Assembly (NCBI GenBank): GCA_029974985.1
Contig: JARKQC010000270.1
Location: forward strand, 47,625 to 111,624
Reading direction: 5' to 3'
Length of the DNA: 64,000 nucleotides
Origin: Bacteroidota bacterium
GTDB taxonomy: Bacteria > Bacteroidota > Ignavibacteria > Kapaibacteriales > UBA2268
The notes beneath the pieces were generated by a model. That model made no database searches. It worked only from the letters and a program-made list of their open reading frames with translations, and was not told the DNA's origin. Positions 38,001 to 45,688 of the stretch are shown piece after piece (within the stretch, counting starts at the first letter, position 1; the number at the start of each line of letters is the position of its first letter). Made by a program: the position numbers and the translations under genes.

Positions 38001-38386
38001 TTGAAACCACGTCTTTTAGCAAACTGAAAAAGTATTCTACCGAATTCCTCTTTAGTTAATTCATTATCTAATCCGTACCATCTTAAAAAATATGGATTAA
38101 GTCTAAGCCACTTTTTGCGATTATTAAAATCGGGCATCATTTCTAATTTAATTAGTAGCCTTTCCATCATATTAATTCTTAACTTTCTTCTGCGGTGTTG
38201 CCTTCGCGTCTGTCTAAATTCACGTCTTTCGGCATTTTTAGGAGATTCTTTCCCGCTTTTGGAATCAACATTAACTCCTTCGTGAAAAATCCTAACTCCA
38301 CAATTTATGATTTTCTCGGCTTCTTCATCAATAATAGCCCAACCAATACTATTGGAACCGACATCAAGCCCTAAAGTATATCCCAT
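35072..38386 (-). CDS. cas9: CRISPR-associated endonuclease Cas9 (type II-C)
   Basis: The start is ATG 38386, with GGAG 8 bases upstream; an in-frame TTG at 38398 lies before that site. The protein has 1104 residues, typical for compact II-C Cas9. Domains in order: RuvC-I GLDVGSNSIGWAI with D8; the arginine-rich bridge helix NAERREFRQTRRQHRRRKLR (about 51-70); a helical recognition lobe; RuvC-II INIELARE with E542; HNH with IEVDHMIPYSRS (H628); RuvC-III HRHHIIDALVVA (H762, D765); and a C-terminal PAM-interacting region. All nuclease residues are present, so it should cut both strands. Its gene is divergent from the tracrRNA gene. Confidence 0.98.
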   Translation of the reverse strand: MGYTLGLDVGSNSIGWAIIDEEAEKIINCGVRIFHEGVNVDSKSGKESPKNAERREFRQTRRQHRRRKLRINMMERLLIKLEMMPDFNNRKKWLRLNPYFLRWYGLDNELTKEEFGRILFQFAKRRGFKSSRNGDAKETKIDETDKNTRKIGLNDNQKILDNGFRTLGEYFYTISHLENEPFILKERIRNRVIKRQNYIDEFEKLWEKQKEFKPDFYTDELKSKIGDPKKGILFFQRELLSQKKTIGKCMFEKNKQRCPISRVEFEEFRTWQVLNNLRLNGEPISFELKCDFYNYIANKSADTKISDLHKKFKLGDAKFNYDDDTKFSAHYTDYRFNQIIKLFPKVRLKFFDIEKLKYEMWDVLYFAKNNEWLHNYAQNRWDFSQEQADLLCKINLKDGYSKLSLKAIKNILPHLRNGRLYYDAVILAGVDNALADLKKELAPEEIDKIYNYIDIELNTNLPKGELSNRIKEYLKVNYNISEKQLKKLYHPSEIEIEKSKNDLLGMPDNLRNPIVQKGLYELRKVVNALQNEYGGFSRINIELARELKQNQKQRLETLYNNRKREKINKEAEEYLEQVGLAISRENIQKYVLYKEMEAKNQNTICPYSHKPISINQVFSDSNIIEVDHMIPYSRSLDDSYSNKVLCFREENHQKGDRTPFEYFSADKERWKLMKDTAFKILPYNKAKKFANENPMTFQDFASKQLNDTRYFSKYATLYLQQICDNVNTYSGGITAKLRHNWGLNSILNKQEDEKNRDDHRHHIIDALVVANTNKKFLFRISNPEKFKYVKKDIFPPPWESFRKDAEKAISDVLVSFENRIQITTKIVTKKRKKGKVYKTEGYAVRGKLHAETVYGKRLSPVDNRYYYNVRVPIDSIENSAKINRIADPTIKKIVLNRLQELGVKINNKKYDVPKDAFTRFNPETGLKETTLFLNNKRGKPVPINKIRLTNNLGNTSQLHEGINQYVDPDNNYIVAIYEDEDGNYSELILTFWEAVNRQRNKIEIVPPYLDGAKLKFTMKRNEMFLVGMDIDSSEIYNLSKKQIFDNLYRVQKLSSKYYVFRKHNAATINFDSEMIMIRSLGALKKAKLLKVRIDVLGNLIILKE

Positions 38387-38447
38387 TCTCAACTCCAAAA
38401 TAAAATATTAATTTTGTTTTAATTAAAAGTTTAAAATAAAAAAATAT

Positions 38448-38478
38448 TTGGAAATAAAATCAAAGAATGTTATTTTTG
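38448..38478 (+). promoter_or_regulatory. tracrRNA promoter
   Basis: TTG at 38448-38450, a 20-bp gap, then TATTTTTG at 38471-38478, the same -7 element as in the CRISPR repeats. The predicted start falls at about the first base of the anti-repeat (38483). Confidence 0.7.
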
Positions 38479-38482
38479 TATA

Positions 38483-38568
38483 ACAAATTTTTAATCTTAT
38501 CATAATAAGGCTATAAGCCGTAGTGATATTTTCACTTGAGTTCTTCTTCGGGAGAACTCTTTTTTTTT
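38483..38568 (+). ncRNA. tracrRNA of the type II-C system
   Basis: Positions 38483-38506 form the anti-repeat. Laid against repeat positions 1-24, 22 of 24 bases pair (two as G-U), with a 2x2 U-U internal loop opposite repeat bases 9-10. Then come a GGC/GCC hairpin (38509-38519), an AGTGA/TCACT hairpin (about 38522-38536), and a terminator with a 9-bp stem and a UUCG tetraloop (38538-38559), followed by nine T residues. This is the expected nexus-plus-terminator layout of II-C tracrRNAs. It is transcribed rightward, away from cas9, and is about 85 nt long. Confidence 0.92.
38538..38568 (+). terminator. Terminator hairpin of tracrRNA
   Basis: GAGTTCTTC pairs with GGAGAACTC around a TTCG loop (one T-G pair), then nine Ts. 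A stable UUCG loop is also useful as the Cas9-bound 3' hairpin. Confidence 0.92.
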
Positions 38569-38582
38569 ATTCTTTATTTTGC

Positions 38583-38687
38583 GACAAAGTAGATGAAGAA
38601 TTAGAAGAATTAGGAATAGATGAAATGCAAGTATATGATTCAAAAAGTAACCTTATATTAATAAAAATTAAAAATAAAGCCTTTTAA
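38583..38687 (+). pseudogene. Possible gene remnant downstream of tracrRNA
   Basis: Thirty-four codons ending in TAA read DKVDEELEELGIDEMQVY and then DSKSNLILIKIKNKAF, with clearly protein-like composition. There is no start codon in frame before an internal Met, because the upstream sequence is the tracrRNA terminator. It may be the 3' end of a gene truncated when the tracrRNA region was inserted. The remaining 73 bp to the next gene are featureless. Confidence 0.3.
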
Positions 38688-38760
38688 TAGTGCTTATTTT
38701 AACAAAAAAGTAGTTTTAAAGGAAAATTATGTTTATTTCAACTTTAATTTAAACTTTTTT

Positions 38761-39225
38761 TTAATGCACCTTCTTATTCTTAATTTTACGGGAAATTAGG
38801 AAATCTGCAAGAAAAATTAGTATTATAAAGGGTAAAACGGAGATTGAATCTTCGGGCCAAAATAATCCAAATCGAAAGTCAATATATGAAAAAGGAAATA
38901 GCCAGCCATAGCCGCGATCACTAACTCCTTGTTGCATAGCGTCAAGAAAAAGGTGAGTGAATGTGCCGAGACTTAACAAAAATATGATTAACCGTTGCTT
39001 GCTCTCCTCAAAAAAATAGCTAATAATAATTATAATTATTGCAAGTGCGATTGGGGTGTGAAAAGCATGAAAAAAATGCCTAAGAGGTGGAAAAATAATC
39101 ATAAAGGGACGTGTCGCTAAATCTGGCAACATCGCACCAATTAGATAAATAATTAAATTATGAATCTTAATATTTCTTTTTCTAACAAGATATGCAGCAA
39201 CGGTATGTGTAATTAAATCGGGCAT
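38761..39225 (-). CDS. Membrane-bound metal-dependent hydrolase family protein (DUF457/YdjM-like)
   Basis: A 154-residue protein with four hydrophobic segments. Conserved polar motifs fit the YdjM-type family: MPDLITHTVAAYL, YLIGAMLPDLATRP, FFHAFHTPIALAI and GTFTHLFLDAMQQG. The His/Asp pairs would form a metal site at the membrane face. Substrate and reaction are unknown for most members. It is directly adjoined (no gap) by the gene encoding a small membrane protein upstream, so the two are co-transcribed. Confidence 0.75.
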   Translation of the reverse strand: MPDLITHTVAAYLVRKRNIKIHNLIIYLIGAMLPDLATRPFMIIFPPLRHFFHAFHTPIALAIIIIIISYFFEESKQRLIIFLLSLGTFTHLFLDAMQQGVSDRGYGWLFPFSYIDFRFGLFWPEDSISVLPFIILIFLADFLISRKIKNKKVH

Positions 39226-39663
39226 TTACCTTTCCTCAAAAATAAATTTTTCTTTATTAAATCTAAAATATTTAAAAAATAAAAAGAAAATAATAAAAAC
39301 GGGTATCACTGATAACCAAATTTTATAAGTGCGCGTACGGGAAATATGAATAAATTTGACATCAACAGTATCGCCATTCAAATGAATTGACTTGATTTGT
39401 AATAAATCGCCAATTTGTAGATTTTCACCTTCTGGAAGTGCTTTTTTGTAATTAATGCCAACTATGGTATCTCGAATTCCATCAGCGTAGAAAAATGAAT
39501 CTTCTACTTGCTTGACGTATATAGCGCCAAGATTCCATTCTGGATTTTTTCTTTTTTCTATTCTATACTCTTCACCATTATATTTATTATCATAAAATCC
39601 TAAGAAAATCAATAAAATGGTTAGAAGTGAAATTACAATTATTTTGTTAGTTCTAAAACTCAT
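39226..39663 (-). CDS. Two-helix membrane protein, unknown
   Basis: A 145-residue protein with an N-terminal hydrophobic segment (IIVISLLTILLIFLGFY) and a C-terminal one (IWLSVIPVFIIFFLFFKYF). These flank an extracytoplasmic beta-rich domain of about 85 residues (GAIYVKQVEDSFFYADG ... LQIGDLLQIKSIHLNGDTVDVKFIHIS). I do not recognise the family. The stop codon abuts the start of the DUF457-like gene, implying one transcript and perhaps a shared function at the membrane. Confidence 0.6.
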   Translation of the reverse strand: MSFRTNKIIVISLLTILLIFLGFYDNKYNGEEYRIEKRKNPEWNLGAIYVKQVEDSFFYADGIRDTIVGINYKKALPEGENLQIGDLLQIKSIHLNGDTVDVKFIHISRTRTYKIWLSVIPVFIIFFLFFKYFRFNKEKFIFEER

Positions 39664-39887
39664 TTCTAAAATGACAAATTATAAAAATAATTATTTTATT
39701 ATAAAAAATAAAAAAATATTAATATAATATTTATTATGTAGTATAATTTAATAACATCTAAAATTTAACATATAAGTAATAAAAATTAACAATAAATTAA
39801 TAAAAATTTAATAATTAATCAAAAATTATTGTATTTTTGTATTTAAGAAAAATGTTATTTGAGAATTAATTAAAACAATTAAATCTT

Positions 39888-41003
39888 ATGACAAAAAAAA
39901 TACTAATAATAGACAATAATATTGATGATGTTAAAAATCTAAGCGTTATTTTGCAACAATCTGGCTTTTTGATTGATATTGCAGATTCATCAAATAAAAT
40001 AATCGAAAAAATTTCTTCTTTCGAGCCAGATTTGATATTATTAGATGCTTTGATGCCGCAAGAAGATGGTTTGGAATTGTGTAAATTAATTAAAGATGAT
40101 ATATTTTCAAAAGAAATTCCGATAATATTTATAACCGAATTTATTAAGCCCGAAAATTTAGAAAAAGCTTATGATTATGGTGCAATTGATTATATTAAAA
40201 AACCATTCTTAAAAGAAGAATTAATTGCAAGAGTTAAAAATCAATTTCAATCAATTAATCAGAATAAGATAATAAAGAAGCAATTAAAGGAATTGACAGA
40301 ATTAAATAATGAAAAAAATGGTATTATCGAATTAACAGTTCACGATTTAAAAAATCCTCTTCAAGCGATTATTGGTTATTCTGATGTATTGATTAATAAA
40401 CTTACAGAAAAAGAGCAATTATTATTAAATTATCTTCATTCTATTAAATCTTCTGCTCAAAAAGCAGTTAGCATTATTAAGGATTTGAATGAGGTAAATA
40501 CTATTGAATCTGGAAATCTCACTCTTTATTATGAGAAATTTGATGTTAGAGAAGTTTTATTAAAAAATGTCGAAGATTATTTATTTTCTGCTGAAAGTAA
40601 AAAACAAATAATTATATATGAAGAATATGAAGATGAATTATTTGTAAATTCTGATAAAATCAAGATGGCAAGGATTTTTGATAATCTTATTTCTAATGCA
40701 GTAAAATATTCCGAATCTAATAAAAAAATATATGTAAAATGCGATTTAATCACTGAACATAATGCGAAATTAGTAAAAATTATTATCAAAGATGAGGGAC
40801 CTGGTTTTACCAAAGAAGATTTAAAAAAAATATACGGTAAATTTGCAAAATTATCTGCAAGACCAACTTCTGATGAATGCTCTACTGGGCTTGGCTTATC
40901 AATAGTCAAAAAATTAACTGAATTATTAGAAGGTTCTCTTGAATTAAAAAGTTCAGTAGGAAAGGGGGCTGAATTTATTCTTAAATTTAAGTTAATTCAA
41001 TAA
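39888..41003 (+). CDS. Receiver-histidine kinase hybrid
   Basis: A 371-residue cytosolic signalling protein. The N-terminal receiver domain (1-120) has acidic residues near ILIIDNNIDDV, the phospho-acceptor D53 in LLDALMPQEDG, and a conserved Lys in YIKKPF. A short coiled linker follows, then a HisKA domain with H152 in ELTVHDLKNPLQAIIGYS, and an HATPase domain with N box DNLISNAVKYSE and G boxes DEGPGFTKED and STGLGLSIVKKL. There is no sensor or membrane segment, so input probably comes by phosphotransfer to D53 or by protein contact. It is a lone gene; its target is unknown. Confidence 0.9.
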   Translation: MTKKILIIDNNIDDVKNLSVILQQSGFLIDIADSSNKIIEKISSFEPDLILLDALMPQEDGLELCKLIKDDIFSKEIPIIFITEFIKPENLEKAYDYGAIDYIKKPFLKEELIARVKNQFQSINQNKIIKKQLKELTELNNEKNGIIELTVHDLKNPLQAIIGYSDVLINKLTEKEQLLLNYLHSIKSSAQKAVSIIKDLNEVNTIESGNLTLYYEKFDVREVLLKNVEDYLFSAESKKQIIIYEEYEDELFVNSDKIKMARIFDNLISNAVKYSESNKKIYVKCDLITEHNAKLVKIIIKDEGPGFTKEDLKKIYGKFAKLSARPTSDECSTGLGLSIVKKLTELLEGSLELKSSVGKGAEFILKFKLIQ

Positions 41004-41015
41004 ATTTATTATATC

Positions 41016-42482
41016 CTAATCATTTTTTAATTTCTTTTTTACTTTTGATTTAATAATATTCAATGAATAGTTATACGCTTCTAATTTGAAAAAGTAAGAT
41101 ATTGAAATAAATACTATTATACTAATAATTAAATTAGCAAAAATTTCAATTATTCTACTTGAATCAAAAATATAATTCAAATTAATATAATTAATTATAA
41201 AAATAATAATCGCAAGAATGCTATATGGAAAAATTTTTCGAATCTGGTTATAAATACTAATGTTAATCTCTTTCTGAACTATAACAAATGATATTATTGT
41301 ATAAATTACAGCAACAAAAATCTGTCCATATACTATAGTTTCTAATGATTTAAGCGATAATACTATTATTATACCTTGCAAAAAGCGTTTTGTTAATTCG
41401 ATATACATAAATCGCTTTGATTTACCTCTGGCAATGAGTAGATTTCCAGCCATAAAATGTAATGGTAAAAACATCACCTCGATACATAAAAATTGAAAAA
41501 GCGGAACAGAGCTGAGCCATTTATCAGTATAAAGCAATACAAAAAGATTTTCACCATTAGCAGAAAGAAAAGATAAAACACTAAAATTAATAAATCCAGT
41601 TAAAATAATTATTTTAAAAAAAGTATTTTTTAAATTTTCCTCATCATTTTGAAAATTACTCATAACGGGTAACATAATTTTTTGTAAAGTATTATTAAAC
41701 TGAATACCAAAAATTTCTGATGTTTGCTTTGCTCTAAGATAAAAGGCAAGTTTTTCTGCTTTAAATAAACGCCCTACCAATAAATTATATAATTCAGTAT
41801 AAAATACATTTAGAGTATTAATTAGAGTTAGTGGACGTGAAAAAGCAAGTAATTTTTGTAATGAAACAAATGAAAATTTAAAGCCATGATTCCAATCGCA
41901 GTAAATCCATAATTGAATAGTATTAAATAAATTGTGGAGAACTTGAATAAATATTAATGCCCATATTCCATAATCAAAAATAGCAAGAATTATTGCTATT
42001 ATGCCAGAAATAAAAAGACTTGTTAAATTAATTTTTGCCCATAATTTATAATTAAGCGAGCGGTTAATTTTAGCAATATGAACAATAGATAAAGATGATA
42101 TTAAAATATGTAAGGCGAAAATTTTTATAGTAAAACTAATTAATGGTTCAGAATAAAATTGTGCTATTAAGTCGGAAATAAAAAATATGACGATATAACA
42201 AATAAGTGCAATGAATATATTAACCCATAAAACAGTAGAATAGTCCTCATTTTTGGGTGAATATTTTTGTATTAATGCAGTTGATAATCCAAAATCAGTT
42301 AAGATATTAGATAAAGAAATAAAAAATGTCATCATTCCAATAATGCCATAATTAACGGGTGCAATTAATCTAACTAATACTAAACCAATTAAAAAGTTTA
42401 ATATATAACTGCCGCCGTTTTCAGCCATACTCCAAAAAAAACCTGATAAAGCTTTTTCTTTAATCTCTTCTGGATTTAACAA
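41016..42482 (-). CDS. Lipopolysaccharide/teichuronic-type flippase (WzxC-like)
   Basis: A 488-residue protein with 12-14 hydrophobic segments. It opens with EEIKEKALSGFFWSMAENGGSYILNFLIGLVLVRLIAPVNYGIIGM, the N-terminal block of the MOP-family lipopolysaccharide exporters. These move undecaprenyl-linked oligosaccharides across the inner membrane. It is a different subfamily from the flippase at 9382. It converges with the kinase gene (12-bp gap) and is divergent from the methyltransferase/YfhO/GH57 operon, whose product glycans it might handle; that link is inferred from position only. Confidence 0.82.
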   Translation of the reverse strand: MLNPEEIKEKALSGFFWSMAENGGSYILNFLIGLVLVRLIAPVNYGIIGMMTFFISLSNILTDFGLSTALIQKYSPKNEDYSTVLWVNIFIALICYIVIFFISDLIAQFYSEPLISFTIKIFALHILISSLSIVHIAKINRSLNYKLWAKINLTSLFISGIIAIILAIFDYGIWALIFIQVLHNLFNTIQLWIYCDWNHGFKFSFVSLQKLLAFSRPLTLINTLNVFYTELYNLLVGRLFKAEKLAFYLRAKQTSEIFGIQFNNTLQKIMLPVMSNFQNDEENLKNTFFKIIILTGFINFSVLSFLSANGENLFVLLYTDKWLSSVPLFQFLCIEVMFLPLHFMAGNLLIARGKSKRFMYIELTKRFLQGIIIVLSLKSLETIVYGQIFVAVIYTIISFVIVQKEINISIYNQIRKIFPYSILAIIIFIINYINLNYIFDSSRIIEIFANLIISIIVFISISYFFKLEAYNYSLNIIKSKVKKKLKND

Positions 42483-42660
42483 ATTATAATATCCAAATTA
42501 AAAATAATATTTTTGACTAATGTATATTAATCAAAAATAATAAATTAATATTTGAAAATTTTATATATGTTGAAATCTATTTTTTTGTCATTAAAATAAA
42601 TACTATTATATTGCAAAGTTAATTTTTCAAGTATCTTTAAATAAATATTTAAAATAGTTT

Positions 42661-43398
42661 ATGCAAGAAATAGTATATCACGCAAATTACGAACACGAAA
42701 ACTCGTATTGGTGGTTTATTGCAAGAAATGAGATTCTAAAACAAGTTGTAAAATCTTTTTGTGATTTAAATCAAAATAAAAATTTACTCGATGTTGGCTG
42801 CGGAACAGGCGGATTTGCCTCTACAATGTTGTCTGAATGTAATGTAATTGGTATTGATACCTCTCAAATAGCATTAGATTATTCAAAAAAACGTGGATTG
42901 ACGAATTTACATAATACATTATTAAAAGATTTCGATAAATCTATTTATAACAAAATTGATGTAATTACTTTTCTTGATGTAATCGAGCATATCGAAGATG
43001 ATGAAGCTGTTGTAAAAGAGGCATATAATTTACTCGATTCGGGGTCTTATTTAATTGCTTCTGTGCCAGCATATCAATGGTTATGGAGTAAGCACGATGA
43101 AATTCATATGCATTATAGAAGATATAGTAAAAGAGAATTTGAAAAGGTATTTAAAAATGCGGGATTTAAAGTAATGTATTCATCTTATTTTAATTCAATA
43201 TTATTTTTTCCTGCCGCATTGATGAGATTTATTGAAAAAATTACCCAAAAAGATAATAAAAAGGATTCTCCTATTGATGAGGTGCCAAATTTTATAAATA
43301 AATTATTTACATTTATTTTTAGATTAGAAAAAAAATGGATTCCAAAAGTAAAAATTCCTTTTGGACTTTCAATAGTTTTAGTAGTAAAAAAGATTTAA
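42661..43398 (+). CDS. Class I SAM-dependent methyltransferase
   Basis: A 245-residue protein. It begins YHANYEHENSYWWFIARNEIL, a preamble common to methyltransferases of polysaccharide and lipid-sugar clusters. Motif I NLLDVGCGTGGFAST binds SAM, and IDVITFLDVIEHIEDDE carries motif II with the usual DVIEH. A C-terminal basic/aromatic region with one hydrophobic stretch may contact membrane lipids. The YfhO-like gene follows after 22 bp. The substrate is probably a lipid-linked sugar or quinone-like molecule, but this is not shown by the sequence. Confidence 0.82.
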   Translation: MQEIVYHANYEHENSYWWFIARNEILKQVVKSFCDLNQNKNLLDVGCGTGGFASTMLSECNVIGIDTSQIALDYSKKRGLTNLHNTLLKDFDKSIYNKIDVITFLDVIEHIEDDEAVVKEAYNLLDSGSYLIASVPAYQWLWSKHDEIHMHYRRYSKREFEKVFKNAGFKVMYSSYFNSILFFPAALMRFIEKITQKDNKKDSPIDEVPNFINKLFTFIFRLEKKWIPKVKIPFGLSIVLVVKKI

Positions 43399-43420
43399 TA
43401 ATTAAATAATTAAACAAATT

Positions 43421-45688
43421 ATGAAAACTAAAAAAAGTATTAAAAAAGAAAACTTAAGCAAACTTGAAATCAATCAATATAATGATTGGTTTTTCTTGTC
43501 AATATTTGTTCTAACAACATTGATTTATTTTTCAAGCCAATTATTTGGATCGTCCTTTTTCTGGGAGGACTTTGTAGAATATGTTTATCCATTTCAAACT
43601 TATGCCGCAAAATCTTCTTCTAATGGTTTTATACCATTTTGGAATCCATATATTTTTAGTGGGATGCCGTTTTTAGCTGATTTACAGGTAGGATTTTTCT
43701 ATCCATTTAATAGAGTATTATCGTTTTTCATAGATAGTAACGGTCATTTATCTGTCTGGGGCTTGCAATTTATAATAATTTTACATTTTTTAATTGCTCA
43801 AATTTCTTTTTATTTTATGATGAGAGCAAAAGGTGTTTCTCAATTTGCAAGTTCGTTTTCGGCTATTGCTTACTCATTTTCTATGATGATGGTTTGCCAT
43901 GTTTTTCATCCAATGATAGTATATCATTTAGCATGGTTTCCGCTTGTATTTATGCTTTTTGATAAATCTATCGAATTAGGAAATTATAAATATGGAATCG
44001 CAGCGGGTTTAATTCTGGGAATGTCAATGCTATCGGGGCATCCTCAAATAACATTATATGAGGTATTTTTTCTCGGAATTTATTATATTTGGCAAATTAT
44101 ATCAAATTTAGTTCAGAAAAATAACCCTTATATTATAAATTCTGCTATTGCTGGAATATTGACGATAGTAATTTCTGTTGGAATATTCCAAATTCAATTT
44201 TTAACTTCTCAAGAGCTGGCGGGATTATCTTTGCGTTCAGATTTATCAAGTGATATTAAAACTCACGGCTCACTCGAATATAAACAGATTCTAAATTTTG
44301 TAAATCCACATCAATTTGGTAAAATTGTAGGAAACCCTAATTCAGAAACTTTTTTTGAGATTGAAACTGCTAATGGTGAAAAGCCACCATATTTCTTTTA
44401 TTGGGAGACTGCTTTTTATTTTGGTATATTAACTATTCTTTTCGGAATTATTGGATTAATACTAACTATTAATTCAAATTTTTCTAAATTCCTTTTAACA
44501 ATGATAGTTTTCTCATTTTTATATGCTCTGGGTTCAAATTTTATACTTCAAGATATTATTAATTCATTACCATTTTTTGGTTTATTTAGAAATCCAACAA
44601 GAATGATGTTATTTACAATATTTGGGTTTTCAATTTTTGCTGGATATGGTTTTGATAAATTGATAAATTCTGAATTTATCAATGCAAAAAAATCTATATT
44701 TATTGCTGTTGGAATTGTGGGTGCATTAATAATAATTTCTCTATTGGGTGATGATGTTAGCGATGTAGCACGCAATTCCGCATTACTTGCTTTAGTATAT
44801 TTTGTAATTGGAGCTATAATAATTTTTGGATTATCATATAAAAAAATTAATTATTTGATTGCTGGGATTCTTGCTGTTTCAATAATGTTCCTTGATTTAT
44901 ATTTAGCTGGATACGATTTTAATTCTTCGCCCGAAAATCCAGAATTAGCGTATAGTATTGATAATAATATGCTAAAATCATTTAAAGACACACCAAATGA
45001 ATTGTTTAGAGTAAATACACGTAGTTACAACCCTCCTTTTATGGCTACAAAAAGAAATCAAGGAATGATTGATGAGTTTAGAAGTACAGAAGGTTACAAC
45101 CCATTAGCTTTACAAAGAATAAATCCGTCGCTAAATACAAATGATGAAAAATATGATTTACTAAATGTAAAATATGTATTAAAAATTAATCCAGAAAATA
45201 ATCAGCCATATTTTGAGGAAAATTTTGATAGAATGCCTAATGCTTGGTTTGTGAATAAAACTCTTATTATTTCATCAGAAGAAATTGGTGAGAAAATGAA
45301 AAATGGTAATTTTGATTTTTCAAAAGAAGTATTACTTGAAAAAAATCCAAGTATTTCGCTAAATACAGATGAAACTATACAAGCAAATATAGTTTGCAAA
45401 GAGTATTCACCAAATTATATTAAGTATGAAATATCAAATTCAAATGAAAATAGTATTTTAGTTCAGAGCGAAATATGGTATCCGTCTTGGAAAGTTTTTA
45501 TTGATGGAAAACCATCAGAAGTATATAGAGCAAATTATAGTTTACGAGCTGTAGAAATCCCTAAAGGAACAAAAATAGTTGAGTTCAAATTCGTTTCTGA
45601 ATTATTTAACATAGGAAAATGGATTACAATAACTACATTAGTCTTATCAATAGTTTTTCTTTTCATTAATTTTAATAGGAAAAAATGA
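43421..45688 (+). CDS. YfhO-family membrane protein
   Basis: A 755-residue protein with about 12 transmembrane segments followed by a C-terminal soluble beta-rich domain. Motifs of the YfhO family are visible: FWEDFVEYVYPFQTYAA, FIPFWNPYIFSGMPFLADLQVGFFYP near the N-terminus, and GLFRNPTRMM in the middle. The late segment SILVQSEIWYPSWKVFIDGKP with VEIPKGTKIVEFKF is also typical. The fold is that of GT-C glycosyltransferases, with an early acidic residue in the loop WEDF. YfhO relatives glycosylate cell-surface polymers in Gram-positives; the acceptor here is unknown. It overlaps the GH57 gene by 4 bp. Confidence 0.85.
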   Translation: MKTKKSIKKENLSKLEINQYNDWFFLSIFVLTTLIYFSSQLFGSSFFWEDFVEYVYPFQTYAAKSSSNGFIPFWNPYIFSGMPFLADLQVGFFYPFNRVLSFFIDSNGHLSVWGLQFIIILHFLIAQISFYFMMRAKGVSQFASSFSAIAYSFSMMMVCHVFHPMIVYHLAWFPLVFMLFDKSIELGNYKYGIAAGLILGMSMLSGHPQITLYEVFFLGIYYIWQIISNLVQKNNPYIINSAIAGILTIVISVGIFQIQFLTSQELAGLSLRSDLSSDIKTHGSLEYKQILNFVNPHQFGKIVGNPNSETFFEIETANGEKPPYFFYWETAFYFGILTILFGIIGLILTINSNFSKFLLTMIVFSFLYALGSNFILQDIINSLPFFGLFRNPTRMMLFTIFGFSIFAGYGFDKLINSEFINAKKSIFIAVGIVGALIIISLLGDDVSDVARNSALLALVYFVIGAIIIFGLSYKKINYLIAGILAVSIMFLDLYLAGYDFNSSPENPELAYSIDNNMLKSFKDTPNELFRVNTRSYNPPFMATKRNQGMIDEFRSTEGYNPLALQRINPSLNTNDEKYDLLNVKYVLKINPENNQPYFEENFDRMPNAWFVNKTLIISSEEIGEKMKNGNFDFSKEVLLEKNPSISLNTDETIQANIVCKEYSPNYIKYEISNSNENSILVQSEIWYPSWKVFIDGKPSEVYRANYSLRAVEIPKGTKIVEFKFVSELFNIGKWITITTLVLSIVFLFINFNRKK

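Noticed and set aside
38387..38398. TTG start adding four residues to Cas9
   Set aside because: The ribosome binding site GGAG lies between that TTG and the ATG at 38386, and the family N-terminus fits the ATG.
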